A stretch of 64,000 nt of DNA from NCBI GenBank assembly GCA_037157565.1, contig JAZHRO010000013.1:115954001-116018000 (forward strand), in the 5' to 3' direction. Numbering within the stretch: position 1 is the stretch's first letter; every line of letters starts with the position of its first letter. The stretch comes from Thalassia testudinum. Taxonomy: Eukaryota > Streptophyta > Magnoliopsida > Alismatales > Hydrocharitaceae. Under the pieces are notes generated by a model that was given only the letters and a program-made list of their open reading frames with translations, ran no database searches and had not been told where the DNA came from. Shown here piece by piece: positions 43,901 to 55,531 of the stretch. The position numbers were made by a program, and so were the translations under genes.

Positions 43901-44321
43901 CCCCAATTTAGGTCAAAATAGGTTCTAAGGGCCAAATTGAAGGTTCTAAACCCTAGAGGATATTTTTCCATGAATTTTAGAGGGTTTATGTGAATTTTAT
44001 CCTGACCAGAACCTTGTTAAATTAAGTGGATCTATTTTAGGATTACAGGAAGTCATTTAATTCCCAGAATTCACATGAACCCTTTTTTGTTTGAACCAAC
44101 CCACTTTTTATCTTGTTAAGACCATTTGACCTATGTTTAGCCCATGAGAAATCCCATTGTTGTACTGTAATGGTAAAATTGTAGTTTTACCCCTTGTTTC
44201 TTGCTTTTCTCTCAAACTGGTTATTCATTAAGTTAGGACCTCCAGTTGATTATGTAGGAGCTTTTGTTCTCTTTTCTGGGTCAAAATGAGCTAGTTAGGG
44301 CTCATGATGGTGTTCCCATCA
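40948..44321 (-). repeat. E9: solo LTR related to the E4 LTR
   Basis: 3,374 bp with TG...CA ends and a TSD but no internal domain. The minus-strand start TGATGG-GAACA-CCATCA and the following TGAGCCCTAACTAGCTC match the E4 LTR start. The block 42420-42550 matches E4 33360-33480. It contains a large tandem duplication. Confidence 0.87.
40961..42410 (-). repeat. Tandem duplication (about 730 bp) inside E9
   Basis: 40961-41690 and 41691-42410 are two copies of the R/U5 side of the LTR, each with the CTT-rich block and the TCGAACACA U5 signature. Confidence 0.92.
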
Positions 44322-44334
44322 AGTCATCAGCTAC

Positions 44335-45277
44335 TCAGGATTTGACTTATCAAATTCAATTGTTAAACAAAAAATTTGATAGGCATTTAGCAAACCCCGG
44401 CATAAACCCTCAAGCAGCCTCTATCATTCAGGCTTCAAGTGAATGCTCCATTTGCCAAAGCACTACACACGCGACTGCAGAGTGCCACTTGGCAAGTCAA
44501 TTCCTTGAGTTGATTCAGGCCGACCTGAATGCGGCCCAAGGTTTTCTACCACCCCCTTATAATAACCCATATTCCAATACCTATAATCAGGGGTGGCAGA
44601 ACCATCCAAACTTTTCGTGGAAGCAAGGTTATTCTTCCAACTCAAGGAATGCAAGACCCCAACCTCCCTAACCTGTATACCAACCATCCAATGTAAACCC
44701 TCCTCAGAATAAGCCCTCTGAGATCGATAAACTAAAAGCCATGATGAAAGCAATGCAAGAGCATCAGAATATGGTCATCCAATATCAGAATAAGATGATC
44801 ACTAACATGCAATCCCAAATTGGTCATCTTATTGAGGCAGTTAGGCATGTGATCCAGGGAAGTTGCCTAGCTCTTCTGCGGAGAACCCAAAGGGTAAGGG
44901 GCTCATATTTAGGGAGCATGCTCAAGCTATGGCCGTGCTGAGGAGTAGAAAGAAAATTGGCAAACTTGATAGCACTCCTACGGTCACCTCTCATAATTCC
45001 CCTCCTACACCAAACCTGACTTCCACCCTCGCCAAGGAAGAACCACACTGCCCTCCCTCGTTTGAAAGCACTCAACCAAAGGATGCGTCATTCCACCACC
45101 CCTGTCCGGACACAACAACCCCTCCAGCCAGAAGCCATGGGTGCCCTATCTGAGCACCTATCCGCTCTTGGGGAATCTTCTATTAGCTTGTCTAGAGCCA
45201 AGGATAGGATGGATGAGATTTTGGACACTTTTAGGCAAGTCCATATCAACTTGCCTATATTGGATGCTATAAAATAG
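44335..45277 (+). pseudogene. gag: E8 gag, C-terminal part with zinc knuckle
   Basis: It continues the frame of 15026-15282. It encodes QDLTYQIQLLNKKFD, then a perfect C-x2-C-x4-H-x4-C knuckle (CSICQSTTHATAEC, near 44443-44484) for nucleic-acid binding. It then has an Asn/Pro/Gln-rich linker with YNQGWQNHPNFSW, which matches E6 (YNTGWRQHPNFSW). A helical segment at 44741-44860 follows. Two frameshifts near 44860 and 45060 and a stop near 44671 break it. VHINLPILDAI, an Athila pre-protease motif, ends the block. E6 Gag has no visible knuckle, so E8 is the only intact example here. Confidence 0.88.
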
Positions 45278-46566
45278 ATCCCATCCTATGCCAATTTTCT
45301 AAAGGACCTGTGTACCCAGAAGTGTCGATCTAGGAGATAGGTCCAAACTAAGGTCATCCTGCCTGACCATGTTAGCTCGGTGCTCCAACATGGAACACCC
45401 CCCAAGATGAAAGACCCAAGAGCCCCATATATTTCAATGGTTATAGGAAACCAGCACATTGATGAGGCTCTACTCGATCTGGGTGTGGGGATGGACACTC
45501 TATCGAGCTCTGTTTACAACCTTTTAGGAGGAGGAGATTTGAAGCCTAGCCCTGTCACCCTCCAGGTCGCAGATAGATCGCTTAAGACACCACGAGGATT
45601 GCTAAAAGATGTCCTGGTGAGAGTGGAGGACTTCTTCTTCCCTGGTGACTTTCTCGTACTTGACACTAACCCATCTAATAAGCCCACCAAGCCTTCCATT
45701 ATTCTATGATGCTTTTGCTTGGCCACAGCCAACACCTCTATCAATTGTAGATTAGGGGCACTTAAAATGGGCTTTTGGAACAAGAAAATCCGGTTGAATG
45801 TTTTTAATACCTACAAGCAATCCAGATTTGAAGATTGTTCTCAGATTGAGTTGGTTGATGAAATCATTGAAGAGACTACTCCAGCACTCTTATGTAGTGA
45901 TCCCCTTCAAATGGTCATATCTAAGGACGATCCACCAATTATTGAAGAAAATGAAGGGGATATGCCCGAATTAGAAGAGTTGCTGGGAGTACACACAGAG
46001 TCTCTGTCCCCACCCTAGACCCTAAAGGTAGATCTGCTACCTAAGGCGAGAACATCTCAACTTATACCCTCAATCCAGAAGGCTCTTGAGTTGGAGCTTA
46101 AACCCCTCCTGAGCACATTGAAATATGCTTTCCTTGGCCCTAATGACACACTCCATGTCATTTTCTCATCTGTGTTATCTGAATCACAGGAGAGAGAACT
46201 GCTCGAGTATTTACAAAGGCACAAGGAAGCTATTGCTTGGTCAATAGCTGATATTAAGGGCCTTGAGCCCTCCCTCTACATGCATCATATATACACAGAC
46301 GAGTCTGTGAAACCCTTTCAAGACATGCATAGAAGGCTCAACCCCAATATGTAGGAGGTTGTTAAAAAGGATATTCCAAAATGGCTGGATGCAGTCATTA
46401 TCTATCCCATTTCAGATAGTAAATGGGTCATTCCAATATATGTGGTGCCCAAGAAGATAGGAATCACTATGAAAGAAAATGACCAAGGAGAGTTGGTGAC
46501 CACTAGACCCTCAACTGGTTGGAAGGTCTGCATTGATTACCATCGTTTGAACACGGCTACCCAAAA
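45278..46566 (+). pseudogene. pol: E8 protease and N-terminal reverse transcriptase
   Basis: The frame continues (YANFLKDLCT) into a retropepsin-like domain: ALLDLG active site near 45470-45487 and the TLQVADRSLKTPRGLL strand, as in E6. Stops occur at 45705-45709 and 46016-46018. RT starts near 46091 (ELKPLLSTLKYAFLG...HHIYTDE...WLDA...VVPKK...VCIDYHRLNTATQ) with a TAG near 46354, and ends abruptly at about 46566. The palm with FMDD, RNase H and integrase are lost. The protease motif reads DLGVG where E6 has DLGSS. Confidence 0.88.
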
Positions 46567-47520
46567 TGCCCCGGTGATGAGTGGTTGGTGGAGGCACGTG
46601 TCCAATGCGTGAAGGAGCAACGGTGGAGGGGCTGCGGCTGCACGCGGATGAGGGGCACTGCATAGGTTGAGTGCAGGAGTGGCGCTGCGGTGTTGGTTTC
46701 TTGGTGAGGGAGAAGGTGAACAATCGATGGGGAAAGTAAAGAAGAAGATGAAGAAGAGGAAGGAGTACAGGTAGGGGTGATGATGGAGTTGGTAATGGTG
46801 AAGGTTGCTGATGGAGTTGACTGGAGATGCACCTAATCCACTACCGTGCCACCGCGAGCGCTCATGGTGACAGCACGAGTGCCACCATCCTCACCACAGA
46901 CCCACGCCACCCTCGCAGCCATCCCTGCCCTCACCTGCTCTTGCCGCACACCACCACTTCCATCACCTTCAGCCACCCTCTCGTAACCACCATGAACATC
47001 CCCCTTTCTTCCTTCATTTTCTTCTTCCTCTTCTAGCACCATCGCCTCCCCCGTTTTCCACTCCACAAGAACCCAAAGATGCCACCACCTCGGCCGCTCT
47101 CTCCTACCACAACTTACACTTAAACGCTCACTGCATCACCGTCGTGTTCTCTCATCACCCACGCAACCATCCTGCGATCACCTCGAAGCCTCCAACAATG
47201 TCCAACACCAAAGGATGCTTGGCTCCTCCGTCAGCCACCTATACAGAGACCCATTGTTGCCCTTGAAGAACCCATCAACAACGCCAGCCACCTACTCCCA
47301 GTGACCACTTCCGATCACCATCATCGCCGTGACTACCACCGATGTCCTCCATTGGACTTCATCGTGCATATGTCGTCATCCAAGAGACCACCGGTGGCTC
47401 CTCCTCAGTCAATAAAGCTCTACTGCCAGTGTCGTTCTCCTTGTTGTTTCACCACCATCTGGCCACCATTGATGGCACCACCTACGCCATTGTGAAGCCC
47501 GCACTTCAGCTTGAGGAGCC
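46567..47520. other. Unassigned GC/CA-rich segment replacing E8 RNase H and integrase
   Basis: The sequence changes sharply after the RT codons. 46567-46830 is G-rich and 46830-47520 is C-rich (CCACCA, CTTC patches), like two GC-rich LTR middle regions head to head. No frame, TSD or LTR end is recognised. Confidence 0.4.
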
Positions 47521-49099
47521 GTAGCTCTTCCCACTCTCCTTCTCAGGTGATATTCTTCTATGTTTTTAATTTTACAATGAGAACATTGTAGGATTTAGGC
47601 ATGGGGGGTGAATTTTGCAGTATTCATGCATTTAGGTTAGGTGCATTAACCCAAAAGAAAAAAAAACCTTTTGTTTTCTTGAGCTGAATCGGTTAGTCCC
47701 TAGCAAAAGATCTTTATTAAAGGAGGTTTCATTAAATATTTTCTTCTTAAATTGTTTCTTCGTTTTGAATCCAATGCATTTACTTCACTTGCACGTAGAT
47801 TGGGTAATGTATCTTTTAAGAAAACCATGAGACATTTTAATTGAAGCATTACTTCTTTTCTTAAGCCCTTGGACAGTTAAAGGGAGTCAGGCAAACTATC
47901 TTCTATAAAATCCACCTAACATTTGTGAGGTGAAAGTAGAGTGAGTACTGGAGCGCTAAGTCTAGTCCAAGGACTCTTAAGTTCTAGATAATTGGATAAT
48001 TGAAACCTCAGAGATAGGCATAGTTTCGCTATCTATTCCTACGTGCGAACATTGTGTGTGAATTATTGAAAGTCACCAAATAAGGCAGATACATAAAGAT
48101 TGAGTTCTAATAAAAATATGACTTTGGTGGATGCTTACAGCTGTCCTTCATAGTATCGTCAGCTGAAGGAGGGCAGTAATGTTAAAGGTCAGAAATACGC
48201 TTGTCCTATTCATTCCTTCCCGGTGCCAAGAGTAGGTACTTCCACCAAATAAGCCATACAATATCCTTTTGAACATTATCATCCCTAATAATGCCTCATG
48301 AATAAAAGTTTGCATCATGTTCTATTGATAGTTATCTTAGAAAAAAAAAGAAGAAAACAGAACAAGAAGAAAAAGAGAAATATACATATACAAAAGAGAA
48401 AGAAAAAAAATAGAAAAAGAAAGAAAAAAATGCTTGAGTTTATAGCTGTCTTCGTGTCAATATCATCATCTGTCGATGTCATTGAAGCAACAAAAACACC
48501 CATTGCGATCCACCAAATATGACCCATACCTACTTTTTTCAGAATTTCTAATCACCCAAATACTAGCTGAGGAATTCTAACTTAGTTATAGAGTTATTAG
48601 GACTTTAATTGAAGTGTGAATGCTATGGCCACCAAACATTGAGTACATTGACAAAATTTGGTGAGATTTGCAATCTCAGAAAAGGAAAGAAGGAAAAAGA
48701 GTAAGTACAAAGGAACGTTAAGAGAACACAGATTTTAGCCTCTCCATGAGTTGACTTATTTGATAGTCTAGAGATCTAGAGTCCGCATTACTAGACTACA
48801 TGTAGCACCAAATGAGTATGTGTCACCAAATATGAATCCATTTGACTCAGTATAGCCTACCTAAGCCAAAAAGCTAAGGTCAAATTACAGATTATTCTCT
48901 GCACTATCCCCGAGGGAAGAAGTTGCCTATCCTAATAGAATTTTTATCAAGGGTTAAGTACGAATTTTAAATGAAAGTTGGCTTTGCACTTGGATCCGTT
49001 GCCTAGGCTACTATCGCTTCATTTTCACAATTGTCTGGATTTCTAAATTTTTGGAATAAAGAAAAGAAGAAATCTTAGGTCACTTCCATCATTTTTCAC
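47521..49099 (+). other. E8 3' non-coding module (type III)
   Basis: No coding frame. CACCAAATA-type motifs lie at 48074, 48242, 48510, 48629 (variant), 48806 (variant) and 48824. An A-rich tract is at 48337-48430. It aligns with the E6 3' module in sense orientation. Confidence 0.78.
47573..47609 (+). other. E8 internal hairpin-GGCATGGGGG box
   Basis: TACAATG-AGAA-CATTGTA forms a seven-pair stem, then GGATTTAGGCATGGGGGG. The outer pairs differ from E1 on both arms. Confidence 0.82.
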
Positions 49100-49138
49100 T
49101 TTTACTAGGAACTAGCAAAATTTAGACATGGGGGCATT
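49100..49138 (+). other. E8 terminal PPT with upstream hairpin
   Basis: Arms TTTTACTAG (49100-49108) and CTAGCAAAA (49112-49120, one mismatch), loop GAA, then TTTAGACATGGGGGCATT and the LTR start. Confidence 0.8.
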
Positions 49139-49679
49139 TGTTGAAACCACATTTCTGGGCTAATTAAACACATAAATGCCAAAATATTATGGTAATGTCT
49201 ACATATACAAAGCATACTTTGATATGTAAATAGATTAGTGCTTGCATATTTCAATTGCATTTATATAATAGAAGATAGTATACATTATAGTAGCATGCAT
49301 ACATTACGTACATGATTTTGGATTTTTTTGTAAATAACCCATTTTTATTTCTTTCTCTTTTCTTTCCCTACAAGACCGTCCACCCAACTCAGAGCACTGC
49401 CTTTCCACCGCCACAATCTCCACCTCCAGAACCAACCGCTTGCGATCGATTCTCATCGAATGGTTGGAGAAGAACCCGGTGGAAGAGAACAGATCGAGGA
49501 TTTTTTTAAAAAGGATAAGAAACCAATTACACAGGGGGTGATCTTCATCTTCTTCCTTGTTCCTCACCGTGCACCGAGGGCATACACTATGGCCATGGCG
49601 TACTGTGGCTTAGCGTTCTCCATCGTTCCCTTCAACTACAACTCGCCTTCACCGACTCTGCGACATGCACGGTGACAGC
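49139..49679 (+). repeat. E8 3' LTR, first part
   Basis: It starts TGTTGAAACCACATTTCTGG directly after the PPT and resembles the E1 LTR start (both continue with GGGCTA and TAAATGCC-like sequence). E6 interrupts it at 49680. Confidence 0.82.
49675..49679. repeat. Target-site duplication ACAGC of E6
   Basis: ACAGC at 49675-49679 recurs at 63560-63564, directly outside the E6 ends. Confidence 0.96.
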
Positions 49680-51812
49680 TGTTGGGAGGTCGAAGATCGC
49701 ATTTTTGATAAAAGCGTCGTAGTATAGTTGCGAAATACGATCTAACAAAGATATTGTTTTGAAAATAACGAGACTTTGAGTCCTGGTCGTTCGTCTCTGG
49801 GAGGCGTTATTTTTGCTTTTGAAATCAATCTTAAAGCCGCTCTACTTTATTTAAATGACATGCTGGTGCGTAATATATAAGCAATTAACAAATAGGCACT
49901 TAAATCACGCAAATATGATAATCATTCAGCTCGTGGTGATTTCGAACACATAAGAGATATATATATATAAAGTGAAATTTCATTCATCATTGGAGAGTTG
50001 TTGCACAAGGAAATCTAGAGGAAAGCTTATACATGAAAGCTTAAAAATTAAACCTAACTACCAGAAAACGATTGCATACGAGAATCAACGGGGGGATTTC
50101 GCATGCATCATTGGGGGAGAAGTAAGACTACACTACTAAGCAGTAAATGAAAGCAATAAAGATTATGAAGAGCATGATTTAAAGTTAGAAGAACAGAGGG
50201 CATTCAAGGGTGGTCTCCGATGGCCTGGGAGTGGTCGAGAGAAGAAGGAGGGGCGGCCAATGGAACTTAGGTCGGCCCTTGGAGAGAGGTTGGGGAGCTG
50301 ATCCAGCTTCCTGGCATGGAGATGGTGGCCTCCATGGTGGTGCTCAACTCGTGGAGGTGGAGTGGAGATGGAAGTGGCTAGCCTAAGTGGAATGGATGCC
50401 AAGGAAGTGAATGGGTGCAAATGGTCACCCAAGGGGTCTTTTAATAGACCTAAGGGAAGCTCTCTAGAGAATTATGGAATTCTCTAGAGAGGCCTATGGT
50501 GGGAGCTCGTGGGAGAGTGAGAGAGAGAGGGTGGATGGTGGTTTTTAGATCCACCAAATGTGGATCTAAAAATTGAATGGCTCTTGGTTGCTATTTTTGG
50601 CAACCAAGGCAACCACACATGGTAGAGAGTTCTAGAGAACTCTAGGCTTGGATGGTGTGTGTGGGTGTGTGTGGGTCGAAACTTAGGTGGCTAGGTTGAT
50701 TAGGTTGGGTTCTAGTGGGTTTAGGTCAAGGTAGGTCTCAAATTAGGGTTATAAACCCTAATTCACTAAGGTAAAGTGCAATTAAACTTCATACAAGTTT
50801 AATTGGGTGTGTGGAAACTTAATTGAGAGAAACAACTCAATTAAGTTAGGTCTAGGTCAATTGGACTCTCACTGAGTCCAATTGGACAGTGTGTGCTGAG
50901 ATCAAGGCTCAATTGGACTCAATGAGTCCAATTGAATAGGCAGATGGAATTGACTAAGATCCAAGTTAATTAGGTTTAGTGAGGACCTAATTAGGTCCTT
51001 AGGGAGGTCTAGAGGTGATGTACTAGGGTTAGGGAACCTTAATTTAGGTTCCTACGGGGTTGGAATTGGGTTTAGGGACCTAGAGATCCAAGATCAAGGC
51101 TTAAATCTCAAAACAGGAATTGGAGAGCAGTATCAAACGTCTAATTATAGAATAATACATCTTATACTCAAAAATCAGAAGTCCAGGCTTGTTGTCTGGA
51201 TGTCCAATCAGAGTCAGGAAGGATTTCGGGTTCTGTTTTGGGTATTCTGCAGAAATTAGACGTTTGACAAAGTGTCTGGACGTCCAATAACACTGCAAAA
51301 GTGGGTTTGAAGTGTACGGGAGTTGGCTAAGGGTCCTGGACGTCTTAAAACTTATTTGGACGTCCAGAGAAGGGTTGGAACTAGGGTTTTAGGGCTTCCT
51401 AGGGTGTTGTGACCTAATCTAAGGGTGGCTAAGGCTTGGGGAAGTCTCTAGGCTATCCTAGGGCCAGGCTGGATCTAAGCTCTTCACATTTTACTGCTTT
51501 ATTCCTACTTAATAGAATAGCAAACTTTTAACCCCCTTACATTATTATTCCTACATCTAAACTAGGCCTTCTGCTTCAGCTCTGCTACAACTGCTGTTAT
51601 TCCTGATCCAGCATCAGATCCAGCTCCTGATTAGCTTATTGCCTGCAATTGACATAATGTACTTAATCAGCACATTATAACATTATTTCATGCACAGCTA
51701 AAGGAAAGCAGTAAAGATGCAGACAATGCATATGTATGCGTGAATAACCCTAACTTATGCTAAGTCCTAGCTTAATCTAGGCCAATTAAGACCTATGATT
51801 GCTGCGCAATCA
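49680..51812 (-). repeat. E6 3' LTR
   Basis: 2,133 bp. On the minus strand it starts TGATTGC-GCA-GCAATCA. The GGACGTCC-type repeats are at 51128-51372. The U5 end reads CTCCCAACA at 49680. Confidence 0.96.
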
Positions 51813-51846
51813 TACCCCATGCCTAAATCTTGCTAGTCCCTAGCAA
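51813..51846 (-). other. E6 terminal PPT with perfect hairpin
   Basis: In element sense TTGCTAG-GGA-CTAGCAA is followed by GATTTAGGCATGGGGTA and the LTR. Confidence 0.85.
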
Positions 51847-53846
51847 ATGCAAGACTAAATTATTTACAGCAAGGGTCCCTAAGGGACTGGTTATTTTATC
51901 AAGTGTTTGCATAGAGATTTTTCTCCCTTTTGTTTTCATCCTATGCTCTAGAAATCCGGACAATCGTGAAGGTGCAGCTATGTAGCTTTTGCAACGGATT
52001 CAAGTGAAGACTAATACACCTCTAAAGCCTGTACTTGACCCCTAATAAAAATTCTAGCGGGATAGGCGATTTCTTCCCTCGGGGTATTCAAGATATTCTA
52101 TGAATTTCACCCCAGCTTTGGCCCTTGGTAGAGAATCTTTGAGGGAAAGGATTATATATTTGGTGGCTCATTCTCACTTGGTGCTACATAAAGACTAGTA
52201 CTACAGAATCCAGATTCTCGAATTACTAAGTAACTCAACTCAGAGAAAGACGAGAAAAACTATGCTCCCTTTTGATTCCTTTGTATTCATTCTCTCTTAC
52301 TCTTTTTCTTTCTTTTTCTTAGAACTCACAACCTCACCAGATTCACACATATGTTCTGTATTTGGTGGTCTCACTAGGCATTAACACTTTAATTGAGTTC
52401 TCATAACCCTAGCACTAAGTCGGAATTCCTCAGCCATTATTCAGGCGGTCAGAAACACAAGAAAAATAGGTTAAGGCCATATTTGGTGGAGCTCAATTTT
52501 ATTTGGTGGTATTGCCTCGATGAAATAAACACTAAATATTCATTCTTTTCCTTGCTTTATCTTCTTTTTCTAATTTTTTTTTTCAAATTTTTTTTCAATT
52601 TTTCTTTCTTTTCATCATTCTTTTTCTTTTTCTTTTTCTCATTTTTTTTTAATTTTTTTTCAGCATAACACAACTGGCATACATCCATGAACTTTATTGA
52701 GGAGGCATTATTAGGGATTGGTGGTTCTCAAGAGACATTGGGTGGCTTATTTGGTGGAAGTGCCTACTCACGGCACCGGGAGAGATGGATAGGATGGTGT
52801 ATTTCTGACCTTGACATCAATACCCTCCTTCAGCTGAGGATTCCATAAAGAATGGTCGTAACCATCCACCTTAGCCCTAGTTTTATGAAAACTCACTCTC
52901 CGCGTATTTGCCTTATTCGGTGGCTCTCACAATTTCGCATAAAATGCATATGCAGGAACCGAGAGCGAAAACTATGTCTCATCTCAGAGTATCATTACCT
53001 AACTATCTAGGATTCCAGATTCCTTGCACTAATCTTAGAGCACCAGTACACTCTACTCTCATCTCACACTATTTGGTGGATTTTTGGAGGAAAATCTGCC
53101 TGACTCCCAAAACATTGTCCAGGGGTTCAGGAAAAGAAGCACTACTTATTCTCGACAAACTGAAGACATTTATCAGCCTTCACCGTGAATCCATTGCAAA
53201 TTCTACGTGTGTGTGAAAAGTTGTACGGGATTATAGATTACAGGAATCAACTAAAGGATAAAATCCCTAATGCATTCTCTTAATAAAATAATATTATTCA
53301 TGAATGCAATATCTATATATGCTATAAACATGTAACCTCATATAATTTGTACTTCGTGAATTTCCCGTATTGAGTTACAATCAGCTTGACCCTAAATTAA
53401 GAACAAAAGGTGAGCGGGTGAGTCGGAATTGGTTGTTGCGAACGATTTCTAGCTCCAATGCGAGCATTGGAGGTGGAGTCGGATGTTCTTTTATTTAAGG
53501 TCCTAAAGTACGTTTTGCATGCAGCTCCGAGGTTTTCCTAAGTGTTGGCACAAAAAAAATTTCTTTCAGTTATTGCTGTATCTACCCCCCCATGCCAAAG
53601 TTCTTGCATGTCCTCATGCATGAATATAAAAGAAAATAAATTCAACAGAGGATGAGTGGGTAGAAGTCACCTGGAATTGCTCCTAAAATTATATTCAGCA
53701 CCGGCCAACCTGTTAACATGCAATATACAAAAGGGAAATATGCTAAAACAAAAATATGCTATGTATAAAAATGGTTATGTATAGATGATGGTGAAATGGT
53801 ATTTATATGTGCTGAGTTTAACGCCTCCAGCTAGGCGAGCACTCAA
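51847..53846 (-). other. E6 3' non-coding module (type III)
   Basis: No coding frame. Six exact TATTTGGTGG (plus strand; CCACCAAATA in element sense) are at 52157, 52359, 52480, 52500, 52748 and 53070, with variants at 52717 and 52914. A T-rich tract (A-rich in element sense) is at 52555-52665. Confidence 0.82.
53585..53620 (-). other. E6 internal hairpin-GGCATGGGGG box
   Basis: In element sense TGCATG-AGGA-CATGCA, then AGAACTTTGGCATGGGGGGG. The stem keeps pairing although one pair present in E1 is missing from both arms. Confidence 0.82.
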
Positions 53847-55531
53847 TCACATGTCCTCACTAAGGTGAATAGTCTCGTCAGGTGGAGGAGGTTCCTGGGC
53901 CAAAAATGGCTTGAGGCGCTGGCCATTTATCGTGAATATATGCCCAGATTTGGGGTCCTTGATCTGGACTGCCCCATTAGGATATGGTTGCATCACAACA
54001 TACAGGCCAGTCCATTTGGACTTAAGCTTCCCCGCAAACAGTTTCAGTCTTGAATCAAATAACCAGACTCGCTGGTTGGGCGTGAATACTTTCCTCCAGA
54101 TGTGGCGGTCGTGAAAGGCCTTGGTCTTTTCCTTGTATATTAATGCATTCTCATAAGCCTCCCGTCGGATTTCTTCTAATTCGCTGAGCTGGAGTTTCCG
54201 TTCTCGACCTCCTGCATCGAGGTCAAGGTTGCATTTTCGTACCGCCCAAAAGGCGCGGTGTTCCAGCTCTACAGGAAGGTGACAGGCCTTGCCATATACC
54301 ATGCGATATGGTGACATTCCGAGTGGGGCCTTGTATGCGGTCAGATATGCCCAGAGTGAATCGATTAATTTGTCGAACCAGTCCTTCCTATCTAGTCTAA
54401 CCATCTTCTGGAGAATCAGCTTGATTTGACGGTTAGACACTTAAGCCTGCCCATTGGTCTGTGGGTGATACGGGGTGGCAATGTGGTGATGTACCCCGTA
54501 TTTCTTTAGTAATGACCTGAAATAGGCATGGATGAAGTGGCTTCCCCCGTCGCTAATCAGAGCACGGGGTATTCCGAATCTCACGAAAATATTTTGTCGT
54601 ACGAAAGAAATGACGGTCTTGTGGTCAGCCCGTCTCGCCAGGATGGCCTCGACCCACTTCGAGACATAATCAACAGCTAGCAATATATACTCGAAGCCAT
54701 GCGAGTTCGGAAAAGGGCCCATAAAATCTATGCCCCAGACGTCGAACACTTCTACGACCATGATGGATTGGAGTGGCATCATGTCTCCCCTGGTCATAGA
54801 ACCGATCGATTGACATCGTTTATAGCGTTGGGCGTAATCATGTGTATCTCTGAAGATGGTTGGCCAGAAAAATCCCGACTGCAAAATTTTTGCAGCGATT
54901 TTCCGTCCTGAGAAATGGCCACCACACGCATCATTGTGGTAGAAAGATAACACACTGGGAATCTCAGAGTCTGGGATGCATCTACGGATAATCTGGTCTG
55001 CTCCAATGCGGAAGAGCAGTGGGTCATCCCAAAGATAGTATCTGACCTCTACAATGAATTTGAGTTTCTGGTCTTTGGATAGGTTTGCGGGAATTTTACC
55101 TGCAACAAGGTAGTTCGCGAAATCCGCATACCAGGGGAACTCAACAGAATGAATTGACAAAAGTGATTCATCCGGAAATTGCTCATGGATAGGTAGGGAA
55201 TAAGGAATGTGGTTTGGGTCCAATCTGGATAGGTGATCTGCCACAACATTTTGTTTCCCAGCTTTTTCACGGATCTCGATATCAAATTCCTGTAATAGAA
55301 GGATCCATCTAATGAGTCATGGTTTGGCATCCTTCTTTGCCAACAAGTGCCGGAGGGCGAAGTGGTCAGTGAAGATTATGACCTTGGACCCTAATAAATA
55401 TGATCTGAATTTCTCCAACCCGAATACTACTACTGGCAGTTCTTTCTCGATGACAGTATAATTGCGCTGAGCCTCATTCAGCATCTTCCTAGCATAGTAT
55501 ATGACAAAAGGTTGTTTCTCCCGACGCTGGC
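53847..55531 (-). pseudogene. pol: E6 RNase H and integrase
   Basis: The RNase H part follows a one-base loss near 55530, which separates it from the RT frame. It reads QRNYTV-EKEL, then [10 protein letters not shown], then a TGA (about 55316-55318) where E4 has Arg. From 55244 the integrase is open to 54441: H-x6-H finger with the first Cys of the C-x2-C replaced by Tyr (YKRC), catalytic Asp in WGIDFMGPF and ISDGG. The codon exactly 36 positions after the second Asp, the catalytic Glu in E4, is TAA (54441-54443). The frame resumes at once to 53847 with a GPY-like KWTGLYVV segment. The copy cannot make a working integrase. Confidence 0.93.

Larger units (their letters stand above)
15283..44329 (-). 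mobile_element. E7: non-autonomous LTR retrotransposon, split by E3 and E9
   Basis: Minus-strand order: 5' LTR 44329-39492 (with solo LTR E9 inside its last bases), PBS 39486-39469, leader, start codon 37966, E3 insertion, acidic frame 19591-18421, type II 3' module, PPT, 3' LTR 16778-15283. After removal of E3 and E9 it is about 7.6 kb, close to E1 and E3. It has no gag-pol. Confidence 0.93.

Noticed and set aside
50163..50432. An 88-89-codon minus-strand frame present in both E6 LTRs (also 61925-62191)
   Set aside because: Conservation is explained by LTR identity. It has no motif, and the start lies in untranslated LTR sequence.
52555..52665. T-run as a terminator or poly(A) tail of a processed gene
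   Set aside because: It is part of the type III module, with an A-rich counterpart in E8. There is no gene body or LINE/SINE structure next to it.
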